Shown here piece by piece: positions 22,758 to 37,200 of a stretch of DNA of 64,000 bases. Position numbers and translations under genes: made by a program. This DNA is from Tanytarsus gracilentus. Taxonomy: Eukaryota > Arthropoda > Insecta > Diptera > Chironomidae. The stretch is taken from NCBI GenBank assembly GCA_038502055.1, contig JAXRKN010000036.1, forward strand, positions 2,418,001 to 2,482,000, given 5' to 3'. The stretch's first letter is position 1; the number at the start of each line of letters is the position of its first letter. The notes beneath the pieces are model-generated. The model was not told where the DNA came from, ran no database searches, and was given only the letters and a program-made list of their open reading frames with translations.

Positions 22758-25700
22758 ATGGATTCATCACGACTGAATTATGTTTATCTTCTCGTGTTTC
22801 TCGTAACACTGAATTTTATTTCCTCATACTCGGCACCCAGGTGAGTTAAAAATGCATTAAAAGAATCGAGTGGGAAAGCACATGCGGCATAATAAAATTA
22901 TCTGAAGAAAAAATCTAAATTTCAAAGGTTTAAAGTTCAGCTAAAATTATTTTGGATTATGTGCTGCAAAGATTCAATTTTTTTTAAATCTCGAAAAAAA
23001 TTGTAGATTAAATTAAATTCTTTTAATGATCACAATTTGCAGTGAAGGAATTTCCATCCTATAATTTTTGCATTTAAATTAAATATTTACAACACACAGC
23101 AATTCACTGGAAGAAATAAAATTGGATCAATTTTCTTATTCTCGTCTTCCTGTTCGCTGTTTATTTAATATTCAGCATCTGAAGAGAATTTAATTTAATT
23201 CCGCGTGTTGAGCACAGAGAAAGCTTAAAAACTAATTCCTTAACATCCGTGTGTTGCATGCAGTAATCACTTTTATGTGCTCTCTATCTTTCTCTCGCGG
23301 GGGTTTACCACTTTTGTGTGAAAATTTTCGTGACGATTTTATCGTGGTTTTTGAGCATTATGTGAAGGAGTAATGAAAAGTGATAATTTAATTACTTGAC
23401 GTGCGGTTAAGTTTAAATTGTGTCTTGTCAGATGACACAATAAATCTATTTAATTTCCTGCAATCCCTCGAATGAATTGAAATGACACTTTCTTCAGTTT
23501 TTGAATTAAAAATTCATGCATAGTTCAAGCCAAATGAAAATTAATGTTTGCGATTACTTTCGTCAGGTTTGTACATAAACCAAGTCAATTTCAAGCGGAT
23601 TAAACGAGATAAATTAATGAAAAGTGTTTTATCATCTCTCGAGTATTTCATTTTGTCATGTTCATCAGGTGCTTCTAGATTGTAATCCTTTTGCAAATAT
23701 TTTTTTTATCGCTGTCGTTTTATCAAAACACACGCAAAAAAACTCATTCTGCGGAAATTGCGTTTCGAGCAGCTTAAACAGAAAAGAAGAAAGAGATGAG
23801 GTTTAACGAATTTAATTTTACGATAAATAAATTATTTTCTTCTTTATGCATTTCACGACTGATGACAGCAGTTTTTACTCATTTATGCTTCGAGGTGTTA
23901 ACGGCGACGATCGTGCAAATTAATCACTCTCGACTCAATTCGATTTGTGCGCTTTTCCTTGCTCACATTCTCCAATAATTTAATAAAGCACACGGTGGTA
24001 TGCGACTTGATAAAAAGGTGAACTTTGGCATGTTGACTCTGCTCTCGTTTTTCGCACGGTTGCATAATTGTGGCAACGCTAAGCGACCTTTGTATCTTTT
24101 TTAAATTCATAAATTTTCCTCTCGTTATTGTCGCTGATGACGGTGTGTGTACGCGGATGTGTTTGGTAATAGAATAGGAAACACCAAAAAATCCTCATAC
24201 ATGCAGTAACCACATAAAGTTGGGTGCTAAAAACAGCAAACGTGGTAACGTTCATAAAAAAAGAAAGAAACGAAATTGGAATTTTTATGTTTTATTAATT
24301 TTTATGCTCACGCCATGTGCAACGCATTTAGCTAAATCTCATAAAATAGATCAACCTACAATGTTACGTTCTTATCCAAAAATCTACCGCACATAATAAG
24401 AATGTCACTACCGCATATGTGCTGCTTTCACTAGATTAAGAGATATCTTTCTTTTTTACGCGCCATTTACCCTCATTTTATCCTTTTATTTCTATTATCT
24501 CACTTGCAGTTACTATCAGCCGCTGTATAACGACATAGAGGATCAACCAGATGAATTTTTGATTGACTTAATAGCGAGATATGGACAGACAATTATGAAT
24601 GCTAGAAATGATCTTGAGAAGTGAGTATTTAGATCATAAATTTCTAATCTAAAGCTGAAAACTTTATTTCGATGCACTTAATTTATTAATTCTACCCTCG
24701 ATTGGCCAATTATTTTATTCATGAGATTGTATCGCATCTAAGCATGCAATCATATCCGAAGATTCTCTTCCTGGAACTTCAACATGTTTCTAGTGAAAGT
24801 TTCACTATAAAAAATATCTTGAAATTTGAACTCAATCTCATGATGAACGCTAGAAGAATAATTTTATCTTAGAAACGGCAGCTTCTTGCGGAAGTTTGTG
24901 AAGCTTTTAAAGACTTTCTAACTTTATCATGTGAATTCTTGATGCTCTTAAAATAAACTTTATTTGGAATGTGATGAAATTCATTCATACCATATAAAAA
25001 TTCCCATATGCTGTTGCTCGATGATTTATAAATGTGAAACATGTTGAATGTACACTAATTAATTACACTGAATATAAATTTTATGGAATTTATCGATATT
25101 GAATTTCAGTTTTTAATTATTAAAATACTTAATGACTTAATGTGGAATTCGCTAACGAGTAACGAAGGATGAATTTCTTGAGGGATTGAAAAAGTTTTTG
25201 AAACCCTGTCGAGATTGCCTTAACTGGTTAAAAATTCATTCATCAACTGGAGTGGAAGGAAAATTTTATTGAAATCTCATTAAAATTTTTATCGCGGAAA
25301 GATTTACAAATTCATACAGAAGTTTCGTCATTTAAATTACCTGAAATACCAAATTAAAATTAATTAAAGATCTCGAGAAAATTCAAATGTGTTTCCTCAA
25401 TCATGAATAAAATAACTCGAAGAAAATTTCAATCATCGTCAAAACTTCGAAGAAAAAGTTCAAACTGAAATGTAGTTATGGATGAGAATTTTAAATCTTT
25501 TTAACTTTACTGGAACGTTTCTTTTGTTATTTCTTGAGACCTTTCTTAATAAATTATTTATATATTTTTCATTTGTTGTTGAGCATCGTAATCTAAATAA
25601 AATTATATTAACGATAAAAAGAAAGGACATTTTGTGAATTTTTGTTGCGATGGTTAAAAAGTACTTTCAGGCTAAAACCTCTGTAAACTTTTTTTTCGAT

Positions 25701-27461
25701 GAGGAAAAAATGTAAATCAGTTTGATAAATTACGAAAATTTAAACGATTTTTTTCTGTGTATTTTTTCAAAGCACGAAAAATTTTTGAAACATTTTATGA
25801 GAAACCAATATTCTCTAGAAATATATTTAATAGAAAAATTATTGAGGCATAGTTTTCGAGAGTAATATTTAGATATTAAATATTCCTTGCCTGAGGTTAA
25901 ACTCCCACAAGTCATATTTATTTTTATATTTGTGAATTTTCACATGAAACTAAATTTTTATTGAGAAACAAAAAGTTGTTTATGAGATAGAATAACTTTT
26001 TGAGCATGTTTGTTTGCACTCGCATGTAGAATAGTAAACTCGGAGTCAATGGAAAAATGCTTTTAAAACTTTTGAAAAAAATACATAAATCTAAATGTGT
26101 CAGAAGGTGAAAATGAATAAAATTCATTAAACTTTTTTGTAAATATCATTTAAAGAGCTTTAAGATCTCTGAAAACTTAAATTTTTTAAATAAATATCAA
26201 AAATTTGAAAAATTTAGCAAACTGTTAAAATTTTCTTGAGATTGTTTAACATTCGAAACATTAAATAACAAAAAAGCTCTAATAAATTTTAAAAGCTCTC
26301 TTTTAGTATGATTGATTAAAATCTGATGTTGATAAATAATTCTCTTTTATCTCAGCATATTTCACAAATCCTATCAAATCGATTGAATACATCATCATCT
26401 CTCCTTAACTCGATGCAAAATGTACACCCGAGATTGATGATTTAAATTCAATCATAATATCGAGTATTGCAGGTTTTCATATCGATTTTACGCTCCTTAG
26501 GGAATTATTTTGGTGAATTTTCATTCTTTAAAAATTTTCCAAGTGTAAATAAAAATAAATTTCTGCTCGAAAAGTTTTCATGATTTTTTTTGTGGAGGTT
26601 ATGATCGATATTATTGGTATGGGAATGACAACAGACGTGAAATTGAAAATGGACCTTATTACTTAGTATTTTGTTAAAATTTTTGACAGGGAGAAAGTAA
26701 ACTTCCTATGAAGCACAAGCCAATTTTCAGCGTTGAGTAAAATGTTTCAATAACACACCTTTCAGAGCGTATCATTTCGGCCCAAATAATAATTGATGAT
26801 CATTGAAGCTTCAACTAAAAACTCTCACTTGACTTCATACTTAAATTGTGAATTTCCCAAAAAATTTAATTAAAAATATTACTTTATGCATAACTCAATT
26901 ATAAATTGACCAAAGTAATAATTAAATAGAAAAATTTTGTAGGGTGCGAGTTTTAAAAGTTAGAAAACCTTTTGAGTTGGTTTGAGAATTTTTGTGCCAA
27001 TTTTTTTTACAAAATGATGAGAAAATAAATTTAAAACTTTGAAATTCTGTGAAAATTCATAAATGAAATTATTTTTAATACATGAGGAATTAATTAAGGA
27101 CATTTTTCTAATAAAAATATGAAGAATTATTAATTTAAAAATACTTGAAAAAATTCAACGTAAAACTCTTCAAGGTAGAAAATTTTAAAATAATATTTTG
27201 ATCCTGCAAATTCACTCAAATAATGTCAGAAAATTTACCTTTCCCCTTTATTTTACATTTAATACCGTCACAATTAACTTTTTCCTCTCATTTACCTTTT
27301 CCATTTCCAGCTCAAAGCGCACTGTTGACTTTGGTCTAAGTCGTGGTTATTCGGGCGCACAGGAAGCGAAACACCGCATGGCCATGCAAATTGCTAATTT
27401 TGCGGGCGGACCAGGACGACGTAAGCGACTCTCACCAGGAAAATTTGCCACCCAAATTTAA
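22758..27461 (+). CDS. Dh31: Diuretic hormone 31 (calcitonin-like) prepropeptide
   Basis: Three coding exons, 22758-22840, 24510-24620 and 27311-27461, all GT-AG and frame-consistent, give 114 residues. Residues 1 to about 25 are a signal peptide (MDSSRLNYVYLLVFLVTLNF). An acidic spacer (QPLYNDIEDQPDEFLIDLIA) runs to the dibasic site SKR at 66-68. The single bioactive peptide is residues 69-99, beginning TVDFGLSRGYSGAQ and ending ANFAGGP, followed by G100 as amide donor and the cleavage site RRKR (101-104), then a ten-residue tail. Both ends match the insect DH31 family. DH31 acts through a calcitonin-type class B GPCR; in insects it raises cAMP in Malpighian tubules and also acts in gut and clock neurons (known for the family). 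Introns are 1.7 and 2.7 kb. AATAAA lies about 200 nt past the stop. Confidence 0.97.
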
Positions 27462-27659
27462 GACACTCGACTGCATGTCCCTCTCTCAATATCATCGCAT
27501 GCATATACAACAACAACAACCACACATGTCGCTCCCATGCTACCTTCTCTCATATTAAGCGCACTGCAAATGAATCAAAACATGGATGTGAGATTATTAA
27601 CTGTATAAATCAGCAATTATTGAAATGTAAAGTTACGCTCTTTCGATTCCAACAACAAA

Positions 27660-27665
27660 AATAAA
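27660..27665 (+). terminator. Dh31: Probable Dh31 poly(A) signal
   Basis: AATAAA at 27660-27665, 199 nt after the stop codon, followed by a GT-rich stretch (TTTTTTGTGTGTGTCC, about 27708-27723) typical of downstream elements. The 3' UTR also contains a CAACAACAACAACC run near 27509. Confidence 0.6.
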
Positions 27666-28250
27666 AATGTTTAAAGTTTCTGGAAAACCTAAAATTTGTT
27701 TTATGTTTTTTGTGTGTGTCCTTTTTGTAGCAGGAAAAAAATATCGACGACCTTTTCTTGTAATCTCATGGCTCTGTTGACTGTCTTAAATTTTCCGTGT
27801 ATCTCCCTAATATTTACATATTCTCCCTCTGTTTGGTTTTTTAACCGTCATTTGATCGTAATCTCGATATAATATTGGAAATGTCTTATGCCGCTTAGCA
27901 GAGCAGCTTGAGGTCGCCTAAAGGTAAAATCTTTTTCAGTCGCAGGATTAGCTTAAGTTCTTTCAACAAATGATAGATTAACGATGATACCGTCGGGTAT
28001 TCTTTAATTCTTCAGTGACGAGTTTGCAAAGACTTTTTCGTGAGAGGATATCAAATGGCTCGAGTGACCTATGTCACTTGTCACAAAAATCTGCAAATAC
28101 TTTTTTTAAATTGCATACAAATTTGGATGAAAATTTAAATTTTTTTAGAAAAGTTATTTAAAATTAAAAACTTTGTAAACTTGCAAGAAGTCAGTAGGAA
28201 TTTTTTGAAAGTGTTTATAAAACTTTTTACAGGTACTCTTTTTAATATTT

Positions 28251-28415
28251 GAGGGATCGTTCGTAAATTACGTTATGCTCGAAGAAAGCAAATACGTTGT
28301 GAAACTAAATAAGAACCTGCCAATAAGAACTAAAAAACTTAAACATATTAAATCAAAAAAGTCGTACGAGGATAAAAGCTAATTTTTGCATGACGTAATT
28401 TGTGAATAGACCGTT
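28251..28415. mobile_element. MITE-like element, about 165 bp
   Basis: Terminal inverted repeats at 28254-28278 and 28388-28412 agree at 18 of 25 positions, with a common core AAATTACGTYATGC. The interior is AT-rich and non-coding. From memory, inverted termini with a core of this kind are common in insect MITEs, but I cannot name the family. No target duplication was resolved. Confidence 0.6.
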
Positions 28416-31219
28416 ATCACTAAAACTAACCATTAAAAAAATTTTGTCGAATTTTTTACTCATTTTACTTTTTCTTTTAGAGTTTGTTGAACAATAACGG
28501 AAAATGAAAATTTGGAAAAGGAAAATCAAACAAGATTCTTGTACAAGTCTCTTGTGGGAAACTGTGAATTGGAAAACATGGCTAGATAAAATTTTGAGTA
28601 TTTGAAGAATCTAAAATGTTCAATTGATTTTTCCTTGAAAAAAAATAATTATGACTTTAATTTCTTTTAATTTTAATGTAATTATTTTGAAATATTTTAA
28701 TTTAATAAACGCTGCTTTTAAAAGAATAAAATATTTTTTAATTCTCTAAAATAAAGGTTTTAAATTGAAATCTTTTCCAATTTATTTTCATTTTTACCAA
28801 AATTAAATAAAAATTATAGACACTAAATTATTTTATAACCCACCTTAAACTTTTCCGTTAAAATTAATTTTTCAAAATTTTCACTCTCTCAAATCAGCCG
28901 AGAAGAAAATGAAAATGCTAAAGAGAGTTTGTTAGCAGCATCATTTCCACACCTGCTCTCGTACCTCAGTACACTTTCCACTATTGTGTACAATTTCACT
29001 TCCAATCATAATTTCCACAACTTATGATAACTGTTGCTCCCTTTTTATTTTTTCTTATTCTTAGCGATCAAATGAAACATAAAAAATGCGCAACCAAGTG
29101 ACTAAAAACGCCTCTAAAACTTCAACAAAGTCATTGGCCTCGCAAAAACTTCATCGTTTGTGCATAATTTGACAATATAAGCATAATTTGCATATCATAA
29201 GCAGTGCTTTGTTGATAAGCATCAGCAATCATGTGCTGCCAATGATAAGAAGCAACAATTTCAGAGTTTTCCAGCGCAAGGCGACTTCCAATCTAACATC
29301 CAATCGCTCCCTCGCTCTCTTTGCGCGGAGCATTGGAAAATCTTCCACTTTTTCATTCGCATTAAAGACTGGCCAACAAAGACTCTCGCCAGTTGGGAAA
29401 TGTTCTTCGCTCAAAGTGGTCGCTTCGTATTGTTACGGTTGTGAAAGTGAATCTGTGCAGAAAAAAAGAGAAAAAAAAAATATCAAAGAGAGATTGTGAG
29501 ATTCCTTTTTTCCAATTAAATTTTGAATCAACAATTATTTTTGCTGCACTAAAAAGGAATTTTCATCGAGGTGCAATTCGAAGTAATTAAATAAAAAATT
29601 ACTGAAAATAAATTTCTTCATTGCTGGTGAAAAAAAAGTGAAGTGGAGGTTGTCATTATTGTTGCCTCGTTTTTATTATAATTTAGGGACGCGTCTTATG
29701 GAAAAAGTTTTCTCTTCTCCATGCTGAAGGAAAATTTTCTCCTTTTTCTATTACTGCTGCTGCTGCTACCTTGTCAAATTGCGAGCAAAATTTTCCCAGC
29801 AATAGCAGAAAAGAGAGAAAATTTGTGAAATGAATTTTCTTACCTTTTTTTCTGTAATTTTGTTCTCGTCGCCCTTCCACAAACCGAGAACCCACCATTA
29901 CAATCATTGTTGTGTGAGCGGGCGAACTTTCACCGAGACATTTTATTGGCTTCATTGATATTCATTATTTTTTTCCTCTTCAAGTCCACATGTGATTTTG
30001 CTAATTTGAATTTTAATAAATTTGTGCTTTTTTAGGATCGATTTTTTCCTTTTTGCCATTTCACACGCACGCACAAAAAATGTGTGCGAGAACGCAGAAT
30101 TTTTTTTCTCCTGTTAACTTAAAGCTCATGGCCGTGATTGTGATTGCTTCATTCTTCTTATTCCACTTCTCAACGATATCGACCACCAGCCGACCTCATT
30201 AAACCTCTCGTGAACGACACGTAGGCGATGGCAATTTAGCATTTTCGCATATCAACTTTTTTTTCGCTCGCTTCGTGTGTACAAATTTTCAAGAACACGG
30301 CAGAAAAAAATCAGCTTTAATAAATCTTTATGGTGTTTCTAACTCATTCTGACCATACTTTCACAGTCGACGTTGTCATTGCCGTTGTTCTATCTGTTTC
30401 GTGCTTCCGAATGTAATTTTTCCATCATCATCACTGCGTCATGGCATTTAATTTCTTCAAAAAAAAGTTTTTCTTTTGTTGTTTCACGAGCACGGCGACC
30501 TATAATGATACTTTTGCTCTCGCTCGCATCTACAAAGAACCGTAATGAATTCATCTTAATTTTTAATGATAATTGTTGATTATTTTCCGTGCTCGCAACA
30601 AGATCTTTTTACATTTTGCCACTCAGCACATGCTTAATAAAATTATTAAAAGAAAATCATGGCAATGCGAGAGACATTTGTGAGTGGCAGGGCGAAAAGT
30701 AAAAAATTTAAATTAATTTTCTCTCTGCCGCTTTGATATTAAAAATAGGCAAAAATGTGTTCGAGTGCCAGGTGATGGCATTTTATAATTTTAATTTTCG
30801 AGTTAAAAATTCAATCCAACCATCGCTACATCTGAAAAATTCCACATAGTTAAAAAAATAGGGCAGTAATTTTTGATGATTCGCATTGCACCATATGAAA
30901 TTCCTCTATATAAAAATATCACAGGATAAAAATAGCAAAAAGGTTGAAAGAAAAATAATTTTTTGATATCGTAAAAAGTCGCGCAGGAGGTGAAAAAAAA
31001 TTGTTGGAAGTCAAAAGCCAAATGTGACGTGTATTGAGAGAGAAAAAATTAAGCAGCGACGAAGAAGAACCAATTTTCTTAAAAGGAGAAAGTGCGAGCG
31101 CAACTTGAGATAAAAAATTTTATTTGGTCGTATACAAAAGTGTGGAATGAAAAATGTGTAAACTGTGAGCGACGAATGAAATAAAATTTTCTCGTATTTT
31201 TGGCAACTGAAAAAAAAAA

Positions 31220-31240
31220 TAATAATAATAATAATAATAA
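31220..31240. repeat. (TAA)n microsatellite
   Basis: Seven uninterrupted TAA units directly after an A-run in a purine-rich region. Confidence 0.9.
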
Positions 31241-34200
31241 CAAAAGAAAAAGGGAAGGAAATTGTTGAAAAAAAAAGTTTTGCGTCGTTCCGACAGAAGA
31301 AAGATTTCTTGAGATTTTCCACGAAAACAAAAGTAATACGTACAAAAGAGTAGAGAAAAAGAGCTGTGAAGAAAAAAATCATCTATGAGTGAGGAATAAA
31401 ATGAAACAAATTGAACCAATTGGATTATCGAAAATTCATCACGGAGTGATTTCCAGTGAGTACTCGTGAACTCGATTGGTGATAAATAAATATTTAAATG
31501 TAAACGAATTGAAGACATTTATCGTGTGGGAAATTTTTTGTAAATCACAAAACATTCAAATGCATCCGGATTAAGAAATTCCAATTATGTACAAACGCTT
31601 TTTTCAGTATCAAGTTATTTACAAAACTGAAGATACATGAAAGAAATACCGAGAGTACAGAACAAGAATGCAAATCGATTCGACAAGAAAGAAATCGCAT
31701 ATTTTCCTTGAAATTCACACAGAGTCAACTATTGCTGTTGGGAATTGAATTTCGAGTTTAAAGAAAAGATTTGCACTTTAATGTCAATATTACAGAATCA
31801 GATGTAGAAAACATATTTTGCGAAAGAGAAAAGAAAATTTAGAGAAAATGAAAGTTGTTTAATGTGCTTGTAGTGAAGTGTGGTGTGGAGCTGTGTAGAA
31901 TTTCATAAACTTTTTGAAGATGAAATTTAATACATGAAGTTCGAGTGTGTTTATGATAACTTTTTCATTTCAACCTTGAAAGTTTTTAAAAGCTCAAAGC
32001 TATATTTTTAAACTTTTTTAAAAAAGCTCTTGTAAAAATTACAACATTAAATTTTTTGAAAAGTTAATTTTACTTTTTAAATTAATTTTATTTGAAAAGT
32101 TTGAAATTTTTCAAAAAGCTTCAAAAAAATTTAAAAATTTGTTCATCAAACTTTTTCGACAAAATTTGACTCGAAATTAAAAACTTTTGCATCTAATAGA
32201 AGCAAGACGAACACGATCAAGATTCATTTGCATCGAGCATGAAAGTTTTCTCATCGGGTTAAATTGAATTTAAAAATTTCCGCCCCAAAGAACTTTCAAT
32301 TTTCGTAGAAAAGTCTGAACAAAAATATAAAACTTTTCACTAATTGCTAAAAACTTTCAAATTACATTAAGAAGAATAAAAATTTGAGTTATAAAATGAG
32401 TTTTATATCGCTCGACGAGAGTTATAAGCTTTTTTAGCTCTCCCATTAACGCTCTACTAGCTGGCATCAATCTTTTTCTCGCTCCGTCGTGTTTTTTGCT
32501 TGTTTTATGATGTATTAAAATTATTTTATTTTTTTATATAGCGAGGAAAATTTTTATATCATGCCGAAGATCAGTTTCATTCATAGAGAGAAAAAAAAGA
32601 TTCGCACGCAGAGAGACGTGAAAAAATTCATAAGTGCTGCTTCATTGAAACTCGTTAATTTGACTCTTGAGATTAATTAAATAAACTTCCTCTCGACTCC
32701 GCATCGCGTACTTGATTGCACAGACAGTGAGGCTCGCAGTTGAAAAATTCCTCACTATCCAAACATATTCAATGTCTAATGGTGCTTCCTTGGAAAATGT
32801 TCTCCACTTGTCATCCTAATGAATGACTTTCACTCACATCCACACGCGAGAGTTATGTCGATAGTTTATGTCGCTTCTAAAATACAATTTTTCTCTCTCT
32901 CGCATCTTTTTTTTCGCAACTCAGGCCTATGGTGTTGAGGTCTATGTGTAGATGTGACAAAAATATTTTTCTTGGCATTGGTTCAAGTCTTCGGTTCATG
33001 TGTCATGCATCTCGTAATGTGTGAATCTATATGCAAGGCATTCTCGAAGAACTCACTCGACGTCAGAGTCCACAAAAAATAAATATGTGCAGAACAAACA
33101 TTTTTTTGTATGTGACAATTTCTATTTTTCACTTTTGCAATTTTTTTTATTGTGTATTGCATCATTTTATTTTATTGTTGCAGAAAAAACGGAAAATTAA
33201 GCAGTTTTGTCACTTCGTTAAAAATAATTTTGTCACTTGATATAAAGTATTTTATTTAAGTAAAATTTTACGTTAAATTTTCATGTTACAAAACATCCAA
33301 TCGCACCCCTTAATAGCCTATGGCATTTTTCTAAATGGCAATTTTAGACAATTTAGCAAAATTTTCATTCTTACATGCTTGCATGTGAACTTCTTTTCTA
33401 TCACGATGACTTTTTGCTTTTTTTTATGACGGTTCACGGTCGAGTTTGAAATGAAAATAAATCACTTTCACGTAATCACAAAAAGTGCTAAAAATAGATC
33501 ATTTTTGATGTTTTTTTTAAATTTTCTTGCAGTGAAAGGAAAAAATTGAAGAAAATGACAGTGAAATAATTTTTTTGTGTAACTGTCTGTCATTCGCATT
33601 CAGAGTCCACATCCGTTGTTTTAATTCACTCCGTGTTTGGTTTAAATAAAGAAATCTTTTTGACTCATGCAACGAAGCAAATTTTTATTGACATTCACTT
33701 TTTAATTTTTCCCCTTTTTCACGCGAGTGTGTTTCAATATTTGTCAAGCGAGTGTTTTTAAAATATTGACACATGGCTTAAATTTTATGTTTTTGCGTGT
33801 AGGTACTTCACGGTGCCATTGTTGAAATGTCAATGTCAGAAGTTTTCGGCTTTCCACATTTAGGCAAATATATACACAATAAATTTAGTCATACATTTTA
33901 AAGGTCCTTGAACAGAGGGCGGTTATGATGAGGAGAGAAAAGGATTGTATAGAAAAACCTCCTTTAACTTTTCCATCAAAAACATACACAAAAAAGATAT
34001 AACGAGACATGATGATGTTGTTATGGAAACTGAAATTTTATTCTGCACCACGAGAACAACAACAATGAGATTTATGGAAATTTTGACATCATTTTTTGAA
34101 ATATGTTCTCAAAAGAAGAATTTAATCAAATCAAATTTTTCTTCCTCTTTTTTTACTCGCTCGCATTAAAATTGATCAAAATCTAGGGTTGGCTATTTGA

Positions 34201-37200
34201 GATTTAAAATTATTGTTTTTTGATTTAAAAAATATGCCATAAAAATTAAAAAAACGGTTACTATTTTTTTTGAATTTATCTTCCTTACAATTTGAATTAT
34301 AAAAGACTGTTACAAAAATTTTATCAAAGCAAGCCAAAAAAATATTTTCAACTCTTTAAAATATTTAAATCGAAAAATGTGAGAAATTAATATTCCGAAA
34401 AGCTCTTCCCACTGGAATATAATATTGAAAATATTGGTGAGTCATAAAGCTACCGAAATTGAATTCACATCCATCACGATCACGTAATGTATTGCAATTT
34501 TCAGTCTATATATTTTTCTTTTGCTCAATTTCATGACGGTCAATCAACTAGCTAATTCCATAAATTTCCATATTTGCCTCGAAGCTCCTTTCGGCTCTCT
34601 CTTCTTATATTTCACGGATAGCTTTCGTTCGCTCAGTTCCTTACTCACTCGCTCGTAAGCCACGTTCATCTCTTAAGAATATTGACAGCTGAATGGAATT
34701 GCCATAAACTTCTTCTCTTTCTACTTCTTTCCGCTATTATTGCCTCGCAACAACTCACTGTTTTTCTCGACGTAAATTTTTTCATTTATATGGATGGAAA
34801 ATGCCTTTCGAAAACGCACATAGCGGGTGGGAGAGCTTTAAAGGATTTTTTCGACTCTCGCACGAAGTCATGTAAACACACACATCTTATGCGAAAATTT
34901 GCATTTTTTTTCTTCTTTTAAATAAGCGTCACTGTCACCGCAATGTCGATAATAAAATTTCAATTCTCTCTCACTCGCTTTATCGTCAACACGGATGACG
35001 GGAGGCAATGAAAATTCAGTTGAAAAGTGATGCAAAAAGCATCCGAGGGGAGCAGCACATAAATTTTATGTTTATAGTGAAATAATGGTGGTACAATGTT
35101 CGCTCTGTTTCAACATCTGACTCTCATGTTTTGTTGTCAAATCAATGAAAAATAAATTTAAGAGTTTTTATAGCCGGAAAAACTTGCGATATTGTGAAAA
35201 AAACTTTAAAGTTATTTTTTTATTGGCAATTTAACTTTAAACAAGGAAATGACACTCTTTGCATATATTAATTCAAAGTGATTTAATTAAATTTAAATTT
35301 TTACCCCTCAAAACTTATTTAAAAAGTCTTAAGAGTCTCAGAAAACGTGACGGGTCGCATGGAGAGAAAATTAAAATTTCTATTTTTAGGATTCTTTGGG
35401 TTACATTTTGTCCAAGTTAATTGGAATTTTTAATTTGTGAAAGCGTAACAAGAAAATGGGTTGTTTTATGATGAGTCAATGATAAATGGAAGTGTCACAG
35501 CATTAAATGGAATTTTATTTAAATTAGAAAATTTAACGATTTTGATGACACAAAATAAAAATATCTCGTTGATAACATTTCGTCAATTAAAAGTATTAAA
35601 AATTCCAACAATCCCTAAAATTCAATCAAAATTAGTTTGGAACTCTACCAAACATTTCTCAATGAACCCATGCCAGCGATTTCTTGCAATAAAATTAAGT
35701 GGGAAATTGTATACAACAATTATTAAGAATATGAAGTTTATTTGTGTGTCTACAAAATGTCGAGTGCAAGATAGAGGGAAATGACGATACGATGGGAATG
35801 TTCACATCCACATTTGACAGCACACAATAGACAAACAAAATCTCACAATAATTTTCTATATGACTTGCTTTCGCTCTTTATTCGTGCTCGCATCGATATC
35901 ATCTGTTCAGTCTCGCAGTCTATATGATGTTGAATTCAGAGATGAAAAGGCTGTCGAAAAATGTAGTGCTTTTGTTAAGCGATGACAATGATGACAAAAA
36001 TATGATAGGAGCAATTCAGGGGGAGGATACTCATAAAGCATTAATCCTGCAATTCATGCAATCCATTGAGGCGTAAGGATCGAGTTTCACTATTGTGATG
36101 CGAAATCAATTATGCGTCGATGACGAGCGAGCAGTCGAGATAATTATAATTGCTATAAAAGCGTTTTTGCGATTAATTAAGCCTAATTAACATCCATTAT
36201 TGGCGAAATATTGAGCTCTCAATCTCTCATCGCGCTATCTTTAGAAAAGTCTATTAAAAAATTTAAAATAAATTTTTGCTAAAATGGAAAAACTTTTTCA
36301 TTTACTTTCTCTTGATTTTTTTGTCTATTTGACTTTTATCTCTTTGTCATTTCTTATCTTTATCTCTCTGAAACGAATATGATGATAAAGCACATCAATG
36401 TGAGGTTATTTGAATTTTCAATTTTCGTCTAAATGAAAAAATTTGATGACATTGAGATGTGAAAATATACCAAAAATTTGCATGTTTTAAAATAAAATAA
36501 AAAAATTCGGAAAATCAAATTTAAAAATTTCCTCACTCGTTTACACATTCTGAACATTATGAGAAAAAAAAGTTTGACATGAAAGGCATCGAAAAAAGAG
36601 GGAACAAGGCATTTATTTGTACACAGAATTTCATTTCCATCTCTTTGCCTGTTTTTCTTCTTTTTTGATTCACGATAAACGCGCAGAATCCTTCCACGCA
36701 ATTTCTCGTCATGACTTGAGCTTGCCACTGCTGTGTAGTAAATTCCTCTTCTTTTCGCTCCTTTTTTACTCTCTCTCATCCCGACACTGTTTTTGCTGCC
36801 GCCGTTGCTCTTCTTCAAAAAACATTTGCTCAATATTTTTTACCCCATCTCGATAGCGAAGAAGGAGAAAAAAAATTGAAATGAAAGTCGAAGAAAATGT
36901 TATGAGCATGGTGCTGGATGGTGTAACTGTGCTCTGTATATTAATGTAAGTGAAGCGCGTTCCATTCTTTCGCATGAGAGCTCCATTTCCACTCTTTAGC
37001 AGATTGATTTTCTGTCCTTGGAAATTTTGATAGTTGTCAAATGTGTTACATCTGCTTTTATTGCTACTTTTTCTCCCTCTATTCATGTCTTCTTCGTGTT
37101 TTGTCATCGAGTTTTTAATATTCCAAAAAAATATAATTTGGCAAACGATTCTCATTCATGTTCTCGCTCTCGATTCTTTCATAGCTTTTGTTTAACACTG

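Noticed and set aside
30907..30947. TATATAAAA as the promoter of the DPP-like gene
   Set aside because: No initiator at the right distance, the downstream stretch contains several ATGs, and the gene's first exon is 17 kb away.
31011..31518. Three overlapping minus-strand frames rich in Phe, Leu and Tyr
   Set aside because: Opposite strand of a purine-rich tract with a (TAA)n repeat; hydrophobicity is a composition effect.
35461..35784. 107-codon plus-strand open frame in the gene-poor interval
   Set aside because: It does not begin with ATG, shows no recognisable domain, and a couple of frames this long are expected by chance in 64 kb of this composition.
36429..37155. Long minus-strand open frames rich in Lys, Arg and Ser
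   Set aside because: They arise from a purine/pyrimidine-skewed stretch; no splice-consistent gene or domain could be built.
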